Below, one piece after another: positions 44,766 through 57,140 of a stretch of 64,000 nt of DNA. A program made the position numbers and the translations under genes. Below the pieces are notes generated by a model. It worked only from the letters and a program-made list of their open reading frames with translations. It did no database searches and was not told the DNA's origin. Origin of the DNA: Gnetum montanum (Eukaryota > Streptophyta > Gnetopsida > Gnetales > Gnetaceae); contig MNCI01011966.1 in NCBI GenBank assembly GCA_015680685.1, positions 275,078-339,077 on the forward strand. Reading direction: 5' to 3'. Position 1 is the stretch's first letter. Each line of letters opens with the position of its first letter.

Positions 44766-45232
44766 NNNNNNNNNNNNNNNNNNNNNNNNNNNNNNNNNNN
44801 NNNNNNNNNNNNNNNNNNNNNNNNNNNNNNNNNNNNNNNNNNNNNNNNNNNNNNNNNNNNNNNNNNNNNNNNNNNNNNNNNNNNNNNNNNNNNNNNNNNN
44901 NNNNNNNNNNNNNNNNNNNNNNNNNNNNNNNNNNNNNNNNNNNNNNNNNNNNNNNNNNNNNNNNNNNNNNNNNNNNNNNNNNNNNNNNNNNNNNNNNNNN
45001 NNNNNNNNNNNNNNNNNNNNNNNNNNNNNNNNNNNNNNNNNNNNNNNNNNNNNNNNNNNNNNNNNNNNNNNNNNNNNNNNNNNNNNNNNNNNNNNNNNNN
45101 NNNNNNNNNNNNNNNNNNNNNNNNNNNNNNNNNNNNNNNNNNNNNNNNNNNNNNNNNNNNNNNNNNNNNNNNNNNNNNNNNNNNNNNNNNNNNNNNNNNN
45201 NNNNNNNNNNNNNNNNNNNNNNNNNNNNNNNN
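44766..45232. other. Assembly gap of 467 N
   Basis: Run of N in the C2 leader before gag. Any leader sequence or gag start in it is unknown. Confidence 0.99.
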
Positions 45233-45449
45233 AATTATTTTTCTTAATTTGCCACAGGGATTAAGAAAAGGAATATAATTTAATAGTTTCATCATAAGGA
45301 TATATGAATATGTTTGAATTAAAATTTAGCGCATAGGAAATTTTATGTCATTTGATTCATATTTTTCATGTTTTACATTGGTAAACATGTCTTATGGTAT
45401 TTTAACCTTAAACTTAGTGACATAAGCATGTTGATTATGCAGTTGTACA

Positions 45450-46260
45450 ACTTGTAAGCAACTCTGATTTTAAATGTGACATTCCTAAATTAAAGGGTGA
45501 TAATTATAATGTGTGGAAGGAGAGAATTCTTCTTCATTTAGGCTCGATGGACATTGATTATGCTATCCATAAGGATGAACCACTTGCCATTACAATAATC
45601 AGTTGTCTAGATGACATTGGTAATTATGAAAATTAGGAGAAATCTAATTACCTCTGTGTCATGTTTATAAAAACCAAGATCTCAGATAGAATGCATGGTT
45701 CATTGGAATAGTATGATAATGTACACGCTCTGTTAAAGGCCATTGATGAACAATTTAAGTCATCAGAAAAGGCATTCGCTAGCATCTTGATAATTAATTC
45801 TCATCCATGAAGCTCATTGAATCTCATGATGTGCATGAGGACATCATGAAAATGAGGGATATAGCAGCTCAACTCAAAACACTTGAGGCTGAGATGTTAG
45901 AATCATTCCTTGTGCACTACATCTTAAACATGCTTTCACTGTAATACAGACCCTTTAAGATTTCTTATAACACACATAAGAACAAATGGTCAATCAATGA
46001 ACTGATGACCATGTGTGTGCAAGAAGAGGGAAGACTTGCTATGGAAGAAAAATAGAGTGTGCATTTGGCTACACAAGGAAATAATAAAGAATAAGCCAAA
46101 GGCAAGAGGAAGGTCAACTCACCTACACAAGCTAATATTAAGAAGGAATCTAGATGCTTTTTTTTGCAAAAACAAAGGGCACATAAATAAGGATTGTTTT
46201 AAATATCAGAAATGGCTTGAAAAGAAAGGTACTAAACTCTCACTTGTTTGTTTTGAATCT
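45450..46260 (+). pseudogene. Copia gag remnant of C2
   Basis: It reads IPKLKGDNYNVWKERILLHL and GSMDIDYAI, the copia gag opening (LNGxNYxxWKExxLLxLGxMDxDxA). After several frameshifts come MKMRDIAAQLKTLEAEM and MLSLQYRPFKISYNTHKNKW. The zinc knuckle at 46155-46197 has CFF..CKNKGHINKDC with all four ligands, but a run of eight T shifts the frame between the first and second Cys. Confidence 0.88.
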
Positions 46261-46269
46261 AATATTGTT

Positions 46270-46490
46270 GATGTTGGCCATGACACATGGTGGATTGATT
46301 CTAATTCTACAATCCATGTTACCAATTCTTGTAGGGGGTGAAAAACCTAAGGAAGCCAGTGGGAAGTGAGTCATGCATCTATTTAGGCAATAAGATGCAC
46401 TCACATGTGGAGGTAGTTGGAACATGCAAATTAGTTTTAAGTAGTGGTTTTGTTTTAGGGTTGGAAAAGACATTTTATATTCCTAGTTTT
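46270..46490 (+). pseudogene. Copia protease remnant of C2
   Basis: HDTWWIDSNSTIHVTNSC: the active-site triad DSG (46297-46305) is DSN. The end VEVVGTCKLVLSSG and FYIPSF is typical of the region before the GAG-pre-integrase domain. A stop near 46341 and a frameshift break it. Confidence 0.85.
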
Positions 46491-46569
46491 TAAAGAATTT
46501 AATTTCTTTTTCAAGGTTTTTATGATTAGGATTTTCCTTTAATTTTTCAAATACTATATTTAGTTTATA

Positions 46570-47540
46570 TTATATATTTGAACTTATTGGAAATGGTACA
46601 TTGATAGATGGTCTTTTCAAAATTAATTTACAAAACAAAACTTCTTATACTTCTATGCATGTTCATGTTGGCATTAAGAGATGTGTTATGAATGATGAAT
46701 CCTCTATGTTGTGGCATTGTAGATTAGGACATATCTCTATTGAGAGAATAAAGAGATTAGTAAATGATGGAGTACTTAGTACTCTAGATTTTACTAACTT
46801 TAATACTTGTGTGGACTGCATAAAGGGAAAGTAGACCAATATGTCAAAGAAAGGTGCCAAGAGGATTTCAAACATATTAGAGATCATACATACAGATATT
46901 TGTAGTCTAGATATGGATGCGTATGATCAAAAGTATTTCATTACCTTTATTGATGGTCATTCACATATATGTATCTCTACCTGCTTCATAACAAGAGTGA
47001 AGCTTTAGATGCCTTTAAGGTGTTTAAAGTTGAAGTAGAGAAACAATGCGGTAAGTAAATAAAGATAGTGAGATCTAATAGAGGTGGTGAATACTATGGT
47101 AGATATACTAATGATGGATAAACACATGGTCCATTTGCTAAGTTTATTTAAGAGCATGGGATTGTTTCCTAGTACACTATGCCTAGTTCTCCAGACTAGA
47201 ATGGTGTGGTAGAAAGAAGAAATCGAACATTATTGGACATGGTGTAGAGTATGCTTAGAAACTCCAAGCTTCCTAAGTTCTTATGGATTGAAGCTCTTAA
47301 TACAACCATGTATATATTAAATTGACTTCCAACCAAGGTTTTCTTAAAGATACCATTTGAATTATGGACAGATTGGAAACCCAGTTTGTGACATATACAC
47401 ATTTGGAGATGCCTATCTGAAGTAAGTGTCTATAATCCATAAGCAAAGAAGCTAGACCCAAGGACCCTAAGTGGCTATTTCATTGGATATGCTGAATTAT
47501 CTAAGGGATATAGATTTTATTCTTCATCACATATTACTAG
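46570..47540 (+). pseudogene. Copia integrase remnant of C2
   Basis: The GAG-pre-integrase/zinc region 46690-46830 reads SMLWHCRLGHIS and TCVDCIKGK (HHCC ligands visible). The core has IHTDICSLD (first Asp), YFITFIDGHSH (Asp of that strand) and, near 47205, NGVVERRNRTLLDM with the catalytic Glu. Stops near 46835, 47060 and 47180 interrupt it. Confidence 0.9.
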
Positions 47541-48640
47541 GTGTGTGGAATTAAGGATGCTAAATTTCTTGAGAATGACTTGATTAGTGGGAGTAGTAGA
47601 TCTTGGAACATTGTTCCTAAGATAGATCATATAGATGCTCAACCCACTATTTCAAATGATAGATTGATTGTTGTGCACAATATGCCTAGAGCACAAATGC
47701 ATAATAAACAACAACCAGTAATTGAAGTTGTTGTTTATCAAGAATTAGTAGATCCAGTTGAACATCATGATGCTCATGAAAATGATGAACCAACATTAAG
47801 AAGATCAACTAGAGTAAGGTGATCAAAAATTCCTAGTGACTATATGATGTATCTATAGGAGTTTGACTATAACATAGAAGTCAAAAATGATCTTGAAATA
47901 TTTTCACAACCCATGAGTTGTAAAGAATCTAACCTGTGGTATGATGCCATGAAAGATGAAATGAACTCTATGTCATCTAATAGAGTTTGGGATCTTATCA
48001 CGTTGCCTGATGGTGTAAAAGCCATTGGATGCAAATGGGTCTTCAAGACTAAGAAAGACTCATTAGGCAACATTGAAAGATATAAGGCCAAACTTATTGC
48101 TAAAGCTTTCACTCAAAAAGAGGGAATAGATTATAAGGAGATCTTTTCTCCTGTATCTAAGAAGGACTCCCTTCATGCTATCATGGCATTGGTTGTCCAT
48201 TTTGATCTTGAATTACATCAAACGGATGTGAAAAAAAACATTCCTTAATGGTGATTTAGAGGAAGAGGTTTATATGAAATAACCTGAAGGATTTTCCTCT
48301 AGTGATGGTGAGCAATTAGTAAGCTTAAGAAATCCATATATCGATTGAAATAGTCCTCTCATTAATGGTGTTTAAAATTCCATGATATCATCACTTCATT
48401 TGGTTTTTAAGAAAACATCATGGATCAATATATATACCAAAAGGTTAGTGGGAGAAAAATTTATTTCCTTGTACTATATGTGGATGATATCCTACTTGCA
48501 ACCAATAATAATAGATAGCTATACAAGGTGAAACATTTTCTTTCTATGAATTTTGAGTTGAAGGATTTGGGTGAGGCATCTTATGTCATTGGCATTCAAA
48601 TCTAGATGTATTCTGGAACTGTCGTAGGAAACCTATATCA
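47540..48640 (+). pseudogene. Copia reverse transcriptase remnant of C2
   Basis: The linker 47541-47822 ends with TLRRSTRVR, typical before copia RT. 47913-48248 has LWYDAMKDEMNSM, NRVWDLITLP, IGCKWVFKTKKDS and LHQTDVKK (first catalytic Asp). A run of eight A at about 48231 shifts the frame. The box LYVDDILLATNN is intact at 48471-48506, then NFELKDLGEASYVIGIQI. Confidence 0.93.
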
Positions 48641-48719
48641 ATAAAGTTTTAGAGAGATTTTGGATGAAAGATTGTTCACCAAGTATAGCATCCATTGTGA
48701 TGGGTGATAGGTTCAATTT

Positions 48720-49420
48720 AAACCACTACCCTAGGAATTATTTAGAGGAGATTTAGATGATATATGCTTCAATTGTTGGAAGCCTTATGTCTACTCAGGT
48801 TTGCACAAGACCTGACATTGCATTTGCTATGGGAATGTTGGGCTGATATAAGAGTAATCTAGGTATTGATCACTGGAGGGTTGCAAAGAAAGTGATGAGG
48901 TACCTTCAAGGTACAAAAGACTACATGCTTATGTATAAATGAATTAACTCCTTGGAGGTGATTGGCTACTTTGATTTAGACTTTTTTGGTTATGTTGATT
49001 CATGGAAATCAATATTTGGTTATGTTTTTATGCTAGCTGGAGGAGCTATATCCTAGAGGAGTGGAAAGAAAAATTTGGTTGCTACTTCCACCATGGAGGC
49101 AAAGTTTGTTTTTTTGGTTTGAGGCTTCTTCACATGGTATATGGCTAAATAGTTTCATAATAGGGCTTAGAATTGTGGATTCTATATTTAGGCCATTAGG
49201 AATGTTTTGTGATAATTCAACCACTATATTTATGGCTAAGAATAATAAGAGTGGCAATTGAAGTAAACACATTGACATAAAGTACTTAGCCATAAGGGAA
49301 CATATTAAAGAAAACAAAGTGGTCATTGCACATATAAGCACTGAATTAATGATAGCTGATCTTTTGACAAAAGGAATACCATTGAAGTTATTTAAGGATC
49401 ATGTAGTTCTGATGGGACTT
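48720..49420 (+). pseudogene. Copia RNase H remnant of C2
   Basis: Near 48790 VCTRPDIAFAMGML (the TRPDIxxAV motif), near 48890 VMRYLQGTKDYMLMY, then near 49080 SGKKNLVATSTMEAKFV and at the end HIDIKYLAIREHIKEN and IADLLTKGIP. All are copia RNase H landmarks, broken by several stops. Confidence 0.9.
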
Positions 49421-49704
49421 GGTTCCATAATGTAATTTGTTGTATAATGTAACTTATAGTCTTAATGAAACTCTTATTTAGTTGTGCTATTTTCTCATAT
49501 GGTTTGCACATATAGTTATTAGAGAAAATACACATATAGTAGGACCTTGAATGAACATTAGGTTTATTCATAAAGTTATGTTACCATATAAGGAATTACA
49601 TTTCAGAGATAATGCATTGTAATACATGGAAGATAATACTCACATTAAGAGGAACTATCGCCATGATTCATGCATTTATTTCTTGAACTCTGGACTTGAT
49701 TAAA

Positions 49705-49725
49705 TATGGAGATCAAGTGAGAGAT
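49705..49725 (+). promoter_or_regulatory. Putative polypurine tract of C2
   Basis: Purine-rich ATGGAGATCAAGTGAGAGAT lies directly before the 3' LTR TGTAAC. It is degenerate but in the right place. Confidence 0.65.
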
Positions 49726-50132
49726 TGTAACACATGTTTACACGTTGACGTGGCCTCCATATCCGTTGATGCTTATACATGTTGGCATAATGTGTTTTTG
49801 CATTGGCATTGGGGTGGCATCCACATTCGGATGGGGTTTTGGGTCTCTTACTTTTCAAATTTTTTCTCATGGTAACAGATTTTATGACCTATAAATTCAT
49901 TCTTGATGGGAGAATAAAGGCACCATGGATCACAATAGGATTGCAGTTCAGGTCCCTTTCACAAACATTTGGAGGTTTCATACACCATCGTTGTAGAGCA
50001 CTCGTGTGAAAGAAGAATTTGAACAAGATTAATCAAAGGCATCAATGGCTAGAGGTTAATTTCATTTGCTTCTGTACTCTATCTTTAATTACTTGTGCAA
50101 TCTAATTTCTTTTGCATAATTATTTTCTTATA
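49726..50132 (+). repeat. 3' LTR of C2 (407 bp)
   Basis: TGTAACACATG to TTCTTATA, aligned over its full length with 44316-44722. Most differences are C/T or G/A. Confidence 0.93.
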
Positions 50133-50347
50133 GGGACCACCCACAACTGTAATTCTACCTGCTTTCCCTCATGCAATGTACCACTGGCCACTGGACACCT
50201 ACTTTTCCTCATGCATTTCTCTACTGCTTGCCAATCACCTCCTACATCTTCCTTATCCACCACAAAGATGCCTTGGATAGGTGTTTATGGGCTTCAATCC
50301 AAATATTACAAGTATTAGTGAGATATTATCTAATTTCCAAGCTATAT

Positions 50348-50649
50348 AAATTTCTATTTTGATTTCACATCATAGAAATACAATTCCATTAGCTATGTAG
50401 CATGTGGGATAGTGCATGGATACATAGAAATTTCTATTTTTAATTTGGTAGCTAAAACTCAAATTCCATAAGCTATGTAGCATGTGGGGACATCATATGA
50501 AGACAAAAATTTCTATTTTGGATTTCATACCATGGATATAAAATTTCATACACTATGTAGCTTGTGGGACCAACATATGGACACACAAAAATTTCTATTT
50601 TTGATTTCATACCATGGAAATCAAATTCCATAAGATACATAGCATGTGA
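50348..50649. repeat. About 80-bp tandem repeat, four copies
   Basis: Each unit opens with AAATTTCTATTTT and closes with CTATGTAGCATGTGGG-like sequence before a variable 20-25 bp. Four units, well diverged. Confidence 0.85.
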
Positions 50650-51009
50650 AGCAAAGAACTACTAATTTCCTTCACCAAACCACAAATAACATGGAAATAG
50701 AAATAAAACAAAGAGGTTTCTTTATTTTTCTTTATAAACGCTACAATGTGAGAAGAGTGGTGAGAAAATTAATCAGATACATTGAACCTAAACTTCAAAC
50801 TAACCATGGCCTCTACATGCTAAGAAACAAGAATTTTTAACTTTTCAAAACTAGTTTGGCCATGAAAACCCATTAATTTAATAATTTGAAGCCCTGTTTC
50901 CCCTAATTTTAATAATTTATAGCTTGCTTTTTCCTAATTTTGACAGTTTGTAGCCTATTTTATTGTATTTTTTGCCTATATTAAATACAAAATGACTTAT
51001 TTAATACTA
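50650..51009. other. Spacer, nothing recognised
   Basis: 50646-50840 (+) is open for 64 codons without a motif. The rest is AT-rich with CTAATTTTAATAATTT words. Confidence 0.45.
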
Positions 51010-51205
51010 TTTTGACCTTGCTTATTTAATCTTGTTTAACCTTGTTTGCCATATTTTATTTACTTTTAACCTTATTTTTACTTCGGTTTACCTTGTTTTT
51101 GATTTATTATTACCTTATTTGACCTAGTTTTACCTTGCTTTGCCTTATAGTAAATATACCTTGCCCTGTTCAACCTTGTTTTACTTTATTTTGACCTTGT
51201 TTGGT
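51010..51205. repeat. ACCTTGTTT-type short-motif tract
   Basis: TTGACCTTG, TTAACCTTGTTT, TTACCTTG and TTTGACCTAG recur about a dozen times, about every 12-20 bp. A degenerate minisatellite-like tract. Confidence 0.7.
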
Positions 51206-52957
51206 GTTACTTTTCTAATTTATTACGATATTTTACATTACTTCAACATTGTTTAACAATTTTATCATGCAAATGCCACTTGATGTGCTTATGTTGACAT
51301 GCAAGGAAAAGCTAGGAGGATGAGAAAGCAAAGTCAACTAACCTTAAAGCCTAAATAGGCCTTTCTTGTAACAATGTTGACCCAAGTTGACCTTCAATAC
51401 CTAAACCAAGAACCTAAAAGCCTTTGATCATATAGCTTTCTGACTTCAGAATGTCCTAACTACTCTTGATCTTGAGATCAAAAACACCATAAAAGAGTCT
51501 TTGATTGAATTCCACAATGGTGAGAAAAAAAATCTAAAACCAAGTTTCTCACCAGAATCTAAGTTTGCTTAGATATCACCAAAGCCCTAAATGGCAACAC
51601 TAGAACCTCCATATGTTCTTAATTATCTCTAAAATTGACATGTTTCTTTAGTATGGCTGACCTTTTGTTTATAGGTTTGAATGGTTACAAATGGTGTTGA
51701 CAACTCTTATGGCCTACAACAAGCGAGCTTGCATGACCTCATATCTTTTTCTAGCATCTCAAAACACTACAAACTTTGTTTGAATTTGCAAAGTACTAAA
51801 CAAAGTGCTGATGTTCCACCAAGTGTAACATATAATGGTCTATGTCTCCTTATATCCATATGTATCCTACTATAAGTACATGTATTATTTGACTTGTTTT
51901 CTTATCCTCTTAGAGTAATGCTTATAGGATGAATCCTGAAGTCATCATAGAGGTGCAAGTCATTACAGCAATGAGTCATCATGTAACCTTGATGTAGGAG
52001 GTTTGGTAAGCTTATCCCACTATGCCAAGAGTGCTTTCCTCACATCACTTTTGTTAACCCTCTTAAGCCATATCCTCATAGCCAAAATACAACCTTCCTT
52101 ATCCTAATAACAACAAAGATTTATGTTTGACATTCATGTACCATGACCATGTGACATCTTCCTTGGCATACTCCACAATCAAGTTCATTGAATATAACAC
52201 ATCTCATTCAACAAGAAAACAAAACCATGTTTGGCCTTGACAATGAAACTTAATGGAGGTTACATTTCTAAACCCCCTACTCCTTCTCCATAAAAAAAAA
52301 AGGTTAGGGAGGGGGAAGCAAATTGCCAAGAAAGCCAAGAGACTAATGAAGCTTAAAGTTAAATCAATGACTCCAAACAAATAAAATGAAGAAGCCTAAT
52401 AACCAAGGAATCCCAAGAGTAGTGTGCTCATTCCTCTAACATATCATTGAGTAACTAGTAGTTTGAGCACAAATCATGAAGACCACTTCTAATTAGCAGG
52501 CATATCATCACCATACTATAATCATGATGTCAACATTTGGAATTCTTTATTAACCCATGTAACCATTTTCCGATAGCCAATCTAGACATTCTCTCATCCC
52601 AAACTCTCGATATCTTATTGTAACCTTGTTTCACCATCACAAGTAGTTCTAAGCATAATCTGATAGCTAAAGAATCAAGTGTGGAGAGGAAGCATTGCTG
52701 ATGAACCTGTGGTGATGTTTCATATTCTTTTTTGATGTCTTTTAGGGAAATCCTAAAAATATCAACAAAGACGAACTAATGAAAAACACCAAAGAAAATT
52801 CATGTTGTAGTTTAAAAAGCCCCTAGCCAAAATTCTCATGAAATCTGGTGAAAATATAAAGGAAAAAATAATTACCTTAAATTCCTCAAAAAAGTTCTTG
52901 CATTATGGCCTTGTACTAATGAAATTTAAGGTAGTTTTTAATGTAAAAACTAATGTG
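51206..52957. other. Region without recognised feature
   Basis: No ORF above about 65 codons with recognisable content, no LTR ends or RNA genes. Possibly worn-out repeat sequence. Confidence 0.45.
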
Positions 52958-53128
52958 TGCAGCCCACACATTACAAATCCTATGTACTCTAGTTTGTGAA
53001 GGACTAAGAATGCTTCATAAGCTATAAATTCCTTATATCCTAGCTTGTGAAAGCCAAAAAATGCTCCACAAGATACAAATTCCATGTATTCTAGCTTGTG
53101 GGGGTTAAAAATGCTCCACAAGCTACAA
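52958..53128. repeat. 51-bp tandem repeat, just over three copies
   Basis: Unit about AAGCTACAAATTCCATGTAT + CTAGCTTGTGAAGGCCAAAAATGCTCCAC. In the minus-strand open stretch 52903-53121 it gives a 17-residue repeat (HKLEYMEFVSCGAFFGF and relatives). Confidence 0.85.
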
Positions 53129-54019
53129 AAATTGGCATTTTCACATTACATGCTATGCATTGCAGTTCGACAAGCTAACCAACTTGTGGAAGCAATGTGT
53201 GAAATTTGGACTTTGATTCATTACAATAAAGACCCTAGTCCCACATGTTAGGAAACATGTGAGAGTAGCGTGTGAAGGCAAATACCATGTTAAAACTACT
53301 CACATGTTAATAAAAGTGTCCAAGATAGTTGCAAAATTTGTCAGAATTTTGGCAACAATCATGATAGAATCAACCAGCAACAAATTAGGATCATGATAGC
53401 CTATTTAAATCAAAACTTGCTTCATTATAAGAAGTTTTTGGATCATTTGGAATTCACTGAACTTGAAACTTTTGGGAGTAAAAAAATCTAATAGTCCAAA
53501 GCCATCTTCAAGAGTAGATCACTAGAGACACTAAGCACCAATTGTAGATAAAACGAGTGAACCAAATGTATTTTGTAGGACTATAGGATGTATGCTACCC
53601 ACCCATACAACAAAATTTCATTGCTATTTTGTAAGAAATGGTGAAACAATTGCATTTCTATAAATTCTACTTTCTAAACCTATATTTTTTCACAAATTAA
53701 TATAAATTTTGCAGTCTTTTAATCTACGTTCTTGATTATTTTCTACAACTTTATTTTAGTGTTGGCTCTATTTGTTTTGCATTTTTATCATTCATTTTTT
53801 ACTATTTTCAATCTAGTATTAGACTTCTAGGTTCTCAAGTGGTCAAAAATATCATTTGAAGCACTTAGGATCCTTTCTGAGGCATGTGGATCCGTAGGCT
53901 AAACTATTTTGTACAAAAATTATTTGGTCCTCCAACATTGAATTTTTCTATTACTACATTAATGAACTATCTTGAAAGCTGTCTTGATTCCTTGAGTCTT
54001 CTGGCCCTCTATTGTTAAA
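53129..54019. other. Spacer, nothing recognised
   Basis: AT-rich. 53230-53300 contains the short inverted words CACATGTTAGGAAACATGTG, otherwise nothing supported. Confidence 0.45.
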
Positions 54020-54375
54020 TGCTATGAAGTTATGTCATAATTACATAAGACTTTGATTTCTTGATTTAATGTATCTCACTTCGATTAATCTAGCTTCTTT
54101 AATGCCTCTTTTACTTCTACTTCAGTAGTTGCTAATTTAGTTAATGAATTAGTTAGCTCATTTAGTGCTTCCCTTGCTAGAGCATAAGCTTGCTCAAATT
54201 CCAGCTTCTTTGGTTGATGTGAGTTAGTACCCTTGCAACTTCCATCATGGTATTATCTAGAAAATCCCTTTTGAATGGTGGTAGTCTCTCTATCATTTTA
54301 GTTGTTCTTTCTAAATCTTAAGCTCTTTGATTAATCCACACAAATATAGCTCTTAAAAATTTTGTTGTATCAAAA
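54020..54375 (-). pseudogene. Decayed reading frame, C-terminal helical piece, cut by element B
   Basis: The minus strand reads long Glu/Lys/Leu-rich segments (EQAYALAREALNELTNSL, TTEVEVKEALKKLD), a coiled-coil-like composition, with frameshifts. The same kind of sequence is read on the minus strand at 60985-61480 on the other side of element B, and AAGTT flanks B on both sides. The two pieces are therefore probably one gene or element ORF. Its family is not recognised. Confidence 0.5.
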
Positions 54376-54380
54376 AGTTA

Positions 54381-55491
54381 TGTACCTTTTGGTATGTTAA
54401 AATGTTAAGAAAATTGGAAGACAAGTTTTTTTCTTTGTGTGTGTGATTGTTGTGCTTGTAGGACAAAGCCTTGGATCAAGAAAAGAAGGTTTGCAGAAGT
54501 TTGATGCACATGAACAAGGAATGATAAATTCATCATGCAAAGGAAGGTTGAAGAAAGATGTCTTGGCAATATTGGAGGATGCATAGGCATAAACTTCTTC
54601 AAGAAACAAAAAACGTATTTTCCCAAGAAAAGATATCTTTAATCAAGCAAAGACATCTTGACAGAATGTAGGCTAGTTTTTGAAAGACATCTTCCATTAG
54701 ACAAAGAAGTCTTTCTAGAATGAATATTTTCGAAAAAGATGTCTTTTCTAGACAAAGACATCTTGTGAGAATAGAGGATAACTATAGAAAGACGTTTTAG
54801 GTATGAAGAAGACATCTTTCATGACCATCAGTAATTGTTGGCTAGCCATTGTATGAATTTCAAGATGGATTTGAAAATATGACAACTATAAGAAGATATC
54901 ATATGCATTAGAAAATATGCAAGCTTATGTGTAATCATTGTATAATCATTTTATCAATCATTGTGATCTCTATTGCTCTTCATTGTATCATCTATTGTTC
55001 ATTGCAAAGTGTGTTATACCTCAAAGTACAAGGATTAACAAATTGAGTTGCATTTATCTCTTGTAATTATTCTTTCTTGTTACCCTGCAAGGTTGATGTG
55101 ATTCTTATGCAAAGACATCTTGCCTAAGCTTTTCAGGTTCCTATGGGATTGAGTGTTTGGTATTGTAGCATAACACTCTAGAGTGAAGCTCAAGCTTGTA
55201 AAGGTTGTGGAAGACTACAAATCACATTTCAAGACTAATGGAACCTTGCATGATTGAGTGATTGGTGTTGTGAGACAACACTCTAGAGTAGAGCTTGAAG
55301 ATTATACAGGGTGTGGACCCTTCAAGCCACATTTGAAAGTAATAGAGTCCAAAGGTGTGCTTGTGATATACCCTTTGAGTATGAACTATCCAAGTTGGGA
55401 AATCATGTTAATTTTTTGTATGTTCTTTGGTTCATAAAATTTCAATTCAAGAAACTTATTCATCCCCTCCTTCTAAGTTAAACAATCCTTA
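54381..55491 (+). repeat. 5' LTR of element B (1111 bp)
   Basis: Begins TGTACCTTTTGGTATG, ends CAATCCTTA before the PBS. Octamer array about 54555-54830; two tandem units of about 108 bp at about 55135-55370 (each with AACACTCTAGAGT). Copy A has three such units. Confidence 0.9.
54555..54830. repeat. Octamer array in the 5' LTR (B)
   Basis: AAGACATCTT and AAGATGTCTT variants about nine times in 275 bp, often preceded by GACAAAG or GAAA. Confidence 0.85.
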
Positions 55492-55493
55492 AG

Positions 55494-55510
55494 TGGTATT
55501 GGAGCTAGGT
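55494..55510 (+). promoter_or_regulatory. Primer binding site of element B
   Basis: TGGTATTGGAGCTAGGT follows the LTR by two bases; it corresponds to the initiator-Met-type TGGTATCAGAGC with two transitions. Confidence 0.8.
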
Positions 55511-55546
55511 GCTCTTCTTTGTCATCATCAACTTCAAGAGTGAACA

Positions 55547-57140
55547 ATGGAAGGGACATCTTCCACAAAGACACCCAAGTTTGATAGATTCAACTTTTCT
55601 TATTGGAAAGCTAGAATGCAAGGGTTTTTTGGATCCATGGAGTTTGAAGTGTGGGAGTGAATCCTTGAAGGCTACGTTCCACTTATTGATAGCTCCACTG
55701 ACATCATCAAGCCTCAAAACAAATGGACATAAGAGGAGAAAGATAAGTTCCTATTTGATTATAGAGCAAATAAATATTTATATTATGCTTTAAATAAATT
55801 TGAATTTAATAGAGTAGCAGGATGTACAACAGCCAAAGAAATTTGGCAAATTCTAGAAGCTACATATGAAGGTACCCCTATTGTTAATCAATCAAAATTG
55901 TTAGTCTTGCAAAATGAATATGATAAGCATAAAATAAGATATAGTGAAAAGATAAAAAACTACTTCTTTAGAGCTAATGATATTGTTGTATACATTAGAG
56001 GTATTGGTAAAGACTTGCCTGAAAATGATGTGATCATTAAAATGTTCAAAACTCTTCAAGAAGAATTCAAACCTAAGGTCATAGCCATCGAAGAAATAAA
56101 AGGATTCTCAACTCTAAAATTTGAAGAGCTTCAAAGTGCTCTTATTGCTTATGAAATGAATCTCATAAGTGAAGGAGCTATTCAAGAAAGGCCATTGCCT
56201 TAAAGATTACCTTAAAGAAGAAGAAGTTCAATGAGCATGATGAGGGTAGTGAAGATGAAATTTCCTTTCTCATTAGGAAGCTATAATGAATGATAACTAG
56301 ATGAAATAAAGGAACATATCAACAAAAATTCAATTAGTGCAAACGTAGAGAAAGAGGTAAGAATTTTTTAAATTCTAACTTCAATTTTTCTTCTACTGAA
56401 TGTTGGATGTGTGGTGGAAGAGGTCATATGACCTTCAAATGTTCTAGTAGTTTTAGGATGCAGTCCAAGAACAAATCTAAAAAAGGGGTAAAGAAGACCA
56501 ACTATACAAGTTGGAAAGATGGGGAGTAGAGTGAGGAAGAAGTGGAGGATGATGAAAAAAATTCTCATCTCATTTGCATGACCCTGACTAATGATGAAAC
56601 TGATTCATTAGATGATGATCTTAATGATGATGAAAGGTTTGATTTATTATGTAATGAACTCTTAAATTTTCAAAATCTTTGCACAATGTTGAACAAGAAA
56701 GTAAAAGCAAAGGATCAAGAAATTTCTTTATTGAATACAACAATTTTTTGATCTTAATAAAGGAAGCTCAGACCTCAAGGCTAAGGATAAAGACCTAAGC
56801 AAGTCATGTGAGTAGATGAAATACGAGCTTGTAGATGTAAATCTTGTGAATGAAAGAATGGCTAAACAAACGGAGTCCCTTAGAATGGTTCTTAGACAAG
56901 GAAGAAGTTCATACGACAAAAGTGGACTTGGAAGCTATTTCAAATAAGAAGAACATTTACAAACTTCATCTCAACTAAAGGAATCTCCAAAGAGTAAGGA
57001 CACTACATCAAAAGAAGCTCCTATCTATCAATAAAATCCTCAAAGGTTTGATCATTCTAATCAATTTTTGTACAATAGGAGAGTAGATGTTATTATTGAA
57101 ATAAGATTGGGCATATCCAATGGGAGTGCAATCTAAAGTT
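55547..57140 (+). pseudogene. gag of element B, two zinc knuckles
   Basis: Start at 55547 (MEGTSSTKTPKFDRFNFSYW), placed like the copy A start. UBN2-type gag: GFFGSMEFEVWE, then TTAKEIWQILEATYEG, LQNEYDKHKIRYSEKIKNYF and LISEGAIQE (to 56203). Knuckle 1 at 56401-56442 is intact (CWMCGGRGHMTFKC). An acidic stretch and a coiled-coil-like stretch (56542-56751 and onward) follow. Knuckle 2 at 57088-57129 keeps C-H-C, but its second Cys codon is a stop (TGA). Stops near 55658, 55729 and 56200 break the frame. No DSG protease follows. Confidence 0.88.

Larger units (their letters stand above)
44316..50132 (+). mobile_element. Ty1/copia LTR retrotransposon C2
   Basis: Plus strand: 5' LTR, Met-type PBS, a 467-base gap, gag, protease, GAG-pre-integrase, integrase, RT, RNase H and 3' LTR in the copia order. 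Both LTRs are 407 bp but differ at roughly 70 positions by hand count, mostly transitions, so the insertion is old. Stops and frameshifts are found in every domain. Flanks GGGCT and GGGAC share only three of five bases, a weak target duplication. Confidence 0.95.

Noticed and set aside
44686-45295. Open stretches of 175-192 codons on both strands
   Set aside because: They consist almost entirely of N from the assembly gap.
44311-50137. Target duplication of C2 (GGGCT/GGGAC)
   Set aside because: Only three of five bases agree; not strong enough to list as a feature.
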